Source of the DNA: Treponema sp. | Lineage (GTDB): Bacteria > Spirochaetota > Spirochaetia > Treponematales > Treponemataceae | Direction of reading: 5' to 3' | DNA: 9,914 nt | Assembly: GCA_017453705.1 (NCBI GenBank) | Contig: JAFTEK010000138.1 | Location: 1-9,914 of the forward strand | Shown here: positions 6,191 through 9,914 of the stretch, in pieces | Layout of the letters: each line of letters opens with the position of its first letter | How positions within the stretch are numbered: the first letter of the stretch is position 1 | Made by a program: the position numbers and the translations under genes | Notes under the pieces: model-generated | What the model was told of the DNA's origin: nothing | The model's database searches: none | The model's input: only the letters and a program-made list of their open reading frames with translations

Positions 6191-7591
6191 ATGAAGAAAG
6201 GTATTCTTAGCCTGCTATTTTATTTCACAATTTTAACCCTGCTTTTTGCAGCCCCCGCCCAGAGGACACCCGAAAGCTGCAGGGACTCAACCCCTTCGCT
6301 CAAGGACAGCTATGCCAGGTATTTTATGATTGGTGCTTCCTGCTATGCTGACTCAGAGGAAGATGTCAGGATAAAGGACAAAGAGAAGGAAGAAAAAAAA
6401 CAAGAGAAAGCAGCGAAGAAACAAGAAAAAGCGGACAAGAAAAAAAAGAAAACCTCCAGCTCCAAGAAAAAACAAAAAAAGGCGGGCAGTTCTAAAAGTT
6501 CTAAAAACTCTGAAAGCTCGGACGACTCTGACAGACATGACAGCTTTGACTATGAGGATTATGACGACAGCGAGGACGATGACAGCTACAACCCCAAGGA
6601 AAAAAGCTCCTTTTTTATCAAGACGGCGGGAAAGCATTTTGCAGAGCTTTCGAGCGGGAACGAACTGCTTCCCTACAGGCTGCTTGGAAAAAAGCCCAAA
6701 AAGCTGGTTCAATTCACCGCAAGCGACGGCTACAGCTATGACGTTCCTGCAAAATGGAACAGCAAGTACCTGACCCTCTTTTTGGAGGACGCAAAAAAAG
6801 CCGGGGTCCAGGTAAGGTTCCATCTTTTGCTGTGCCCGGAGATGACCCCTGAGTGGTTTTTCTTCCGGGGCTATGACACAGCCGGCCGATTGGTCGGCAT
6901 AGATGAAATGAACGCCCGCATTGAGTGGTATATCAAGCAGGTGACTGTTTTCATCTCAGACTGGGAATATGAGCACAACAACGGAAAGAGCCTTGTCACA
7001 TCCTATGATGTGTTGTCAGAATTGTTCACTGACACAGGGGGCTATAACATGACCCCCTCCAACTATCTTATGAAGATTTATGGGGATGACCACTATGCCA
7101 TTAAAGCCTTTGCCTTTGCATCCAATTGCGTCCCTGAGTCCGTAAAGCTCTGTTACTGTGACCATACCCTATTTGAAAAGAAAAAGGCCGAGAAGGTAAA
7201 GACATTCATCAGCTCCGTTCGCTCGGAAGGCAAAGGCCGTGTGGATCAGATAGGTATCATCTCCCACCTTACTACGGACTGGCCGGACAGAAAATCCTTC
7301 TTTGCCACATGCAAGGATCTTTATTCCGCAGGGCTGGAAGTGCAGATACAGCAGCTGGACATATCGGCGATGAAAGCCAAAGACAGCTCAAAAGCCTACT
7401 ATGAATTTATGAAAGACTGCATAGAAAACTCAGACTATATACAAGGAGTCTCATTCCGCGCGGTAAAAGCAGCTGAGGAGACGGATTTTGAGGACTACAT
7501 GAGGGCACCGCTTTTTTCCAGCGACTACTCTTGCACAGCAAACTTTGACCAGGTTATCCAAGCCGGCAAAAATGGCATCTCGAAAAACTGA
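6191..7591 (+). CDS. Secreted degenerate GH10 (xylanase-fold) protein
   Basis: 466 residues, starting with a signal peptide (MKKGILSLLFYF..., probable cleavage after APA, residue 23). The rest follows glycoside hydrolase family 10 order: LKDSYARYFMIGA (38-50), KHFAELSSGNELLPYRLL (148-165, compare the family's HFNSxxxENEMK), RFHLLLCPEMTPEWFF (209-224, compare RGHTLVWHSQxPxWxF), SYDVLSE (271-277, compare WDVVNE), KLCYCDH (319-325), GIISHL (355-360), QIQQLDI (385-391, compare hxTELDI) and GVSFRAV (419-425, compare GVTFWGV). The acid/base Glu277 is kept, but the nucleophile position is Gln388, and the active-site Trp, His and Asn positions are replaced. Catalysis by the normal mechanism is therefore unlikely; sugar binding or another role is my inference. 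A low-complexity tract (about 55-139, Lys/Glu then Ser/Lys then Asp/Glu) interrupts the barrel after its first strand. An in-frame GTG at 6119 exists, but the signal peptide and promoter favour ATG 6191. Confidence 0.8.
   Translation: MKKGILSLLFYFTILTLLFAAPAQRTPESCRDSTPSLKDSYARYFMIGASCYADSEEDVRIKDKEKEEKKQEKAAKKQEKADKKKKKTSSSKKKQKKAGSSKSSKNSESSDDSDRHDSFDYEDYDDSEDDDSYNPKEKSSFFIKTAGKHFAELSSGNELLPYRLLGKKPKKLVQFTASDGYSYDVPAKWNSKYLTLFLEDAKKAGVQVRFHLLLCPEMTPEWFFFRGYDTAGRLVGIDEMNARIEWYIKQVTVFISDWEYEHNNGKSLVTSYDVLSELFTDTGGYNMTPSNYLMKIYGDDHYAIKAFAFASNCVPESVKLCYCDHTLFEKKKAEKVKTFISSVRSEGKGRVDQIGIISHLTTDWPDRKSFFATCKDLYSAGLEVQIQQLDISAMKAKDSSKAYYEFMKDCIENSDYIQGVSFRAVKAAEETDFEDYMRAPLFSSDYSCTANFDQVIQAGKNGISKN
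7574..7591 (+). repeat. Dispersed repeat arm forming the last codons of the GH10-like gene
   Basis: The final six codons, including the stop, read GGCATCTCGAAAAACTGA. Its first 15 bases differ by one base from the left arm of the hairpin at 3071-3085, and 7579-7589 matches the hairpin arm at 2990-3000 exactly. The complementary arm is absent here. This looks like half of a repeat element that supplied the stop codon. Confidence 0.4.
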
Positions 7592-7599
7592 GGAACCGG

Positions 7600-7628
7600 G
7601 CGACAACTGACTAATTGGTAATTATAGA
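7600..7628 (+). promoter_or_regulatory. Possible promoter of the Mbeg1-like gene, leaderless placement
   Basis: GCGACA (7600-7605), 17-nt spacer, TATAGA (7623-7628). Each box matches consensus at 4 of 6 positions, so this is weak alone. It would start transcription at about 7635, essentially at the ATG (7634), which has no Shine-Dalgarno sequence. The same geometry at the other three genes raises its credibility. Confidence 0.35.
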
Positions 7629-7633
7629 ACAAA

Positions 7634-8851
7634 ATGAAAAAGCACAGACGATTTTTATCCATTATATACTCTTTTATACTCTCTTTTATATTCATTCCAG
7701 GCCTGCTGTCCGCCCAGTCCGCCTCCAAGGGGTCTGACAGCTGGCCGAACCTTTTTGACTATGTAAAAGAGCACGGAGACACGACTTTCCAGGAAGAGCC
7801 AATCAACGAACTGGACAGCGCGATATTCTCCATGCTCTCCTATATAAACTTTGAGGGAACTCAAGCTGAAGGCAGCAAGGACGGAGTGAGCCTGATGGAA
7901 CTTTCCAACCGTTTTTTCAGCTCTGAGTTCCGCTACAGCATGAAAAACGAAAACTGGGACATCTGGCAGTCCTGCATAAGGATGCTGGAGACCGCCTCCA
8001 AATACAAGCGTTATGCGGACATCAAGGTGAAAGGCTACATCAGCTGGCTTGATGAACAGGAGCCTGCCCAGTTTTCCGCAGTAATTTTCTCGCTTAGCCC
8101 CAGCCTGCATTTTGTCGCATTCCGTGGAACGGACACCACGATAGCGGGCTGGCGGGACAACTTTCTTATGACATGCGAGAGCAGGACCACATCACAAAAG
8201 ATGGCACTGGAATACCTAAAAGAGTGGGCACCCCGCCTTCAAGGAGACATCCACGCGGGCGGCCACTCCAAGGGAGCCAACCTCGCCATATACGCCGCCG
8301 CCCAATGTGAAGCTGAAATCCAAAACCGCATACAAGGCGTATGGAATTTTGAAGGCCCCGGATTCTCACGCAACCCGGACATGCTTGAGCGGATAAAGGC
8401 CATTGACAAAAGAATAAAAACTTACGTTCCTGAGACTTCCCTTGTAGGCGTTGTCATGCGGAATTTTGACGACTATACCCCTGTAAAAAGCGACAACCAT
8501 CTTTTTTTGCAGCATGACCTTTTCTCATGGCACGTGGACGGAAAAAAATTCGAGACCGTACAGGAACTTTCACGTACCAGCCGTATGTTTGACTCCACCA
8601 TGAACGAGACAATCTCAAACCTGAGCGACGCGCAGTTCCGCACCATAATCAACGTGCTTTTTGACTCCATGGAAGAATCAGGTATACATAACGTGCAGGA
8701 CATAGATGACAACATGGGACGCTTTAGCGCAACCCTCACAGAGGCCTGCCTTTTTTCCGGCAAGGAAACCCGCAAGACTATTCTCTATGTCGGCAAATGC
8801 CTGGTCAAGAACTTTAACAAGGCCCGCAAGGAAGAAAAAAAGCGAAAGTGA
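7634..8851 (+). CDS. Secreted Mbeg1-like (DUF2974) alpha/beta hydrolase
   Basis: 405 residues with a signal peptide (MKKHRRFLSIIYSFIL..., probable cleavage after LSA, residue 27), so exported. The mature part carries the Mbeg1-like lipase/esterase landmarks in order: GYISWLDEQEPAQFSAVIF (134-152), FVAFRGTD (160-167), AGWRDNF (171-177), nucleophile Ser212 in GGHSKGAN (209-216), WNFEGPGFS (237-245), KTYVPETSLVGVVM (262-275), DDYTPVKS (279-286) and LQHDLFSWHV (292-301). His294 in QHD, and an Asp near 279-280, are the likely triad partners (inference). The basic tail KARKEEKKRK ends the protein. The substrate cannot be deduced; lipid or ester hydrolysis is the general expectation. Most family members I know are described as cytoplasmic, so the signal peptide is notable. 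It starts 42 nt after the GH10-like stop and ends 20 nt from the convergent lysR stop, with no evident terminator between them. Confidence 0.88.
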   Translation: MKKHRRFLSIIYSFILSFIFIPGLLSAQSASKGSDSWPNLFDYVKEHGDTTFQEEPINELDSAIFSMLSYINFEGTQAEGSKDGVSLMELSNRFFSSEFRYSMKNENWDIWQSCIRMLETASKYKRYADIKVKGYISWLDEQEPAQFSAVIFSLSPSLHFVAFRGTDTTIAGWRDNFLMTCESRTTSQKMALEYLKEWAPRLQGDIHAGGHSKGANLAIYAAAQCEAEIQNRIQGVWNFEGPGFSRNPDMLERIKAIDKRIKTYVPETSLVGVVMRNFDDYTPVKSDNHLFLQHDLFSWHVDGKKFETVQELSRTSRMFDSTMNETISNLSDAQFRTIINVLFDSMEESGIHNVQDIDDNMGRFSATLTEACLFSGKETRKTILYVGKCLVKNFNKARKEEKKRK

Positions 8852-8871
8852 CGGGCTGCCCCATGCAAGCC

Positions 8872-9777
8872 CTACGCGAGGGATGTCCAGTTCACGCCGT
8901 TGTGCTGCCTGTGATACAAGTCTATGTAGTGCGTCAGAAACTCGTAGAACACCTGCACGTGGATATTGTCACTGTTGATATCGTGCTTTTCCACCACTAT
9001 CTCCCTTTTGCACAGGGGTTTCTCTATGTGCTTGAGCAATATGCGGTCTGTGAATGTCCTGCCCATCGCAAACTCAGGCCAAAATCCCACTCCCATGTTA
9101 TTGCAAATCATAAAACGCACAGCATCCGGGTCGTCGCTCTCGAACACGGTGTTTGGGTGTATCCCCGCGACATTGCAAAATCCATCGCATATCGCACGAA
9201 AATACATCTTGTCGGAAATCATAACAAAGCCCATGTCCGCAACATCCGTCAGATTTATGGAGTCCATGCCACGAAAACGAGCCATGTCCGGCACGGCAAG
9301 AAAGATTTCCTCGCTGCATACGAAAGGGCTGCCAGCCTTGCGTTTTCTGGAGCGGTAATGATTAACCGTAAACACCGTTATGTCGGCCAGCTCCTGTCCC
9401 TCGCTCCGTGTCACGTTAAAGCAGACATCCGGGTCTATCCGCTGGAATTCAAGGATTGCGTCCATGACGATGAACCAGGCGGCAAACACGTTGAGCCTTA
9501 TCATAACACGCTCACGTGGCTGCAAGCCCTTTATTTTTTCAGGCAGGGAATCAAGGCTGTCCCACAGGGGCTGTATCTCATCATAAAAAGCCTTCCCATA
9601 GGGACTGAGCTTTATGGAACGTCCTGAGGACACAAAGAGAGGAACCCCTATCTCCTTTTCAAGCCGGTGTATCGCATTTGTGACAGCGGGCTGGCTGACA
9701 TGCAAAGTCTCCGCGCTCTTGCGCACATGCTGCTGGCGCGCGACTTCAAGGAAATAACGTAGCTGAAAGAGTTCCAT
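8872..9777 (-). CDS. LysR-family transcriptional regulator
   Basis: 301 residues, the normal length for the family. The N-terminal winged helix-turn-helix is clear: FQLRYFLEVARQQHVRKSAE (4-23), recognition region SQPAVTNAIHRLEKEIG (28-44) and LSPYGKAFYDE (57-67). A linker helix leads to a periplasmic-binding-protein-like effector domain (about 90-300) with AVPDMARF (161-168) and the typical FESDDPDAVRFMICNNMGVGF (212-232). The effector and target genes cannot be read from the sequence; LysR regulators often control the divergently transcribed neighbour, which here would lie beyond the right edge. No Shine-Dalgarno sequence precedes the ATG, but a near-consensus promoter places its transcription start on that ATG. 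An upstream 34-codon frame in the same reading frame ends immediately before it (TGA directly followed by ATG). Confidence 0.95.
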   Translation of the reverse strand: MELFQLRYFLEVARQQHVRKSAETLHVSQPAVTNAIHRLEKEIGVPLFVSSGRSIKLSPYGKAFYDEIQPLWDSLDSLPEKIKGLQPRERVMIRLNVFAAWFIVMDAILEFQRIDPDVCFNVTRSEGQELADITVFTVNHYRSRKRKAGSPFVCSEEIFLAVPDMARFRGMDSINLTDVADMGFVMISDKMYFRAICDGFCNVAGIHPNTVFESDDPDAVRFMICNNMGVGFWPEFAMGRTFTDRILLKHIEKPLCKREIVVEKHDINSDNIHVQVFYEFLTHYIDLYHRQHNGVNWTSLA

Positions 9778-9882
9778 TCATTCATTATAAAGTATAAAAG
9801 CCCTGTGTAAAAGCCTTGTTTGATAATATCTCTTTATCAAACAAAACAGCACGAATTCCTCACGGCACAAAAGCACAGCCAT
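9778..9882 (-). CDS. 34-residue upstream reading frame abutting lysR (possible leader peptide)
   Basis: It begins at ATG 9882-9880 with a strong AAGGAG ribosome site 6 nt upstream (complement of 9889-9894). The predicted peptide begins MAVLLCREEF, is hydrophobic and basic, and ends LYNE. Its TGA is directly followed by the lysR ATG in the same frame. Translation of lysR could thus be coupled to it if a longer transcript exists. It has no recognised family and overlaps the lysR promoter and the inverted repeat at 9816-9844, so its coding status is uncertain; the ribosome site is the main support. Confidence 0.35.
   Translation of the reverse strand: MAVLLCREEFVLFCLIKRYYQTRLLHRAFILYNE
9784..9811 (-). 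promoter_or_regulatory. Near-consensus sigma-70 promoter of lysR, leaderless placement
   Basis: On the minus strand: TTTACA (complement of 9806-9811), 16-nt spacer, perfect TATAAT (complement of 9784-9789). The A of the lysR ATG (9777) is the seventh base past the -10, exactly where transcription is expected to begin. No Shine-Dalgarno sequence is present. This is the strongest promoter in the window. Confidence 0.7.
9816..9844. promoter_or_regulatory. 11-bp inverted repeat, likely LysR-type operator
   Basis: TTGTTTGATAA (9816-9826) and TTATCAAACAA (9834-9844) are perfect inverted copies with a 7-nt spacer. The core ATAA-N7-TTAT contains the T-N11-A pattern of LysR-type recognition boxes. 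It is centred about 53 bp upstream of the predicted lysR transcription start, just beyond the -35 box, a sensible position for autoregulation or for control of a divergent gene off the right edge. Confidence 0.6.
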
Positions 9883-9914
9883 AACTATCTCCTTACGTAC
9901 AAAAGAGTTACCCC

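Noticed and set aside
8848..9627. Open frame of 259 codons on the plus strand
   Set aside because: It is antisense to the clear LysR gene and its translation has no recognisable motif.

Overview
The window looks like chromosomal DNA of a spirochaete, most likely a host-associated Treponema or close relative. This is an inference from the style of the proteins (a Cache-type chemoreceptor, a secreted Mbeg1-like hydrolase, a stand-alone SSB), mixed base composition and frequent ATA/AGG codons. No rRNA or species marker is present, so the genus call is moderate at best.

Layout, left to right. (1) 1-1308, minus: guaA (GMP synthase), cut by the left edge so its C-terminus is missing. (2) 1309-1563: divergent intergenic region with a bulged stem-loop in the guaA leader and an AT-rich 13-bp inverted repeat. 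(3) 1564-2982, plus: an ATPase_2/DUF234-type P-loop ATPase whose C-terminus carries a PD-(D/E)XK-like motif. (4) 2983-3219: four hairpins between convergent genes, three of them long and tightly packed. (5) 3220-3678, minus: a single-stranded DNA-binding protein with an unusual C-terminal tip and a structured leader. (6) 3943-6045, plus: a methyl-accepting chemotaxis protein. (7) 6191-7591, plus: a secreted, degenerate GH10 (xylanase-fold) protein in which the nucleophile Glu is Gln and a long Lys/Asp-rich tract interrupts the barrel. (8) 7634-8851, plus: a secreted Mbeg1-like (DUF2974) alpha/beta hydrolase. (9) 8872-9777, minus: a LysR-family regulator, preceded by an 11-bp inverted repeat and a 34-codon reading frame that abuts it.

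Two classes of translation start are visible. guaA, the ATPase gene and ssb have strong Shine-Dalgarno sequences (GAGGAG, AGGAGG, AAGGAG). The chemoreceptor, GH10-like, Mbeg1-like and lysR genes have none; each instead has a sigma-70-like -35/-10 pair placed so that transcription would begin within a few bases of the start codon. That pattern predicts leaderless mRNAs for four neighbouring genes.

Functionally, the right half pairs an environmental sensor (the chemoreceptor) with two consecutive exported proteins. One is probably a carbohydrate-binding or altered-catalysis GH10 relative, the other a serine hydrolase. Each seems to have its own promoter, so a shared role is suggested by adjacency only. 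No tRNA, rRNA, CRISPR array, integrase or transposase was seen.
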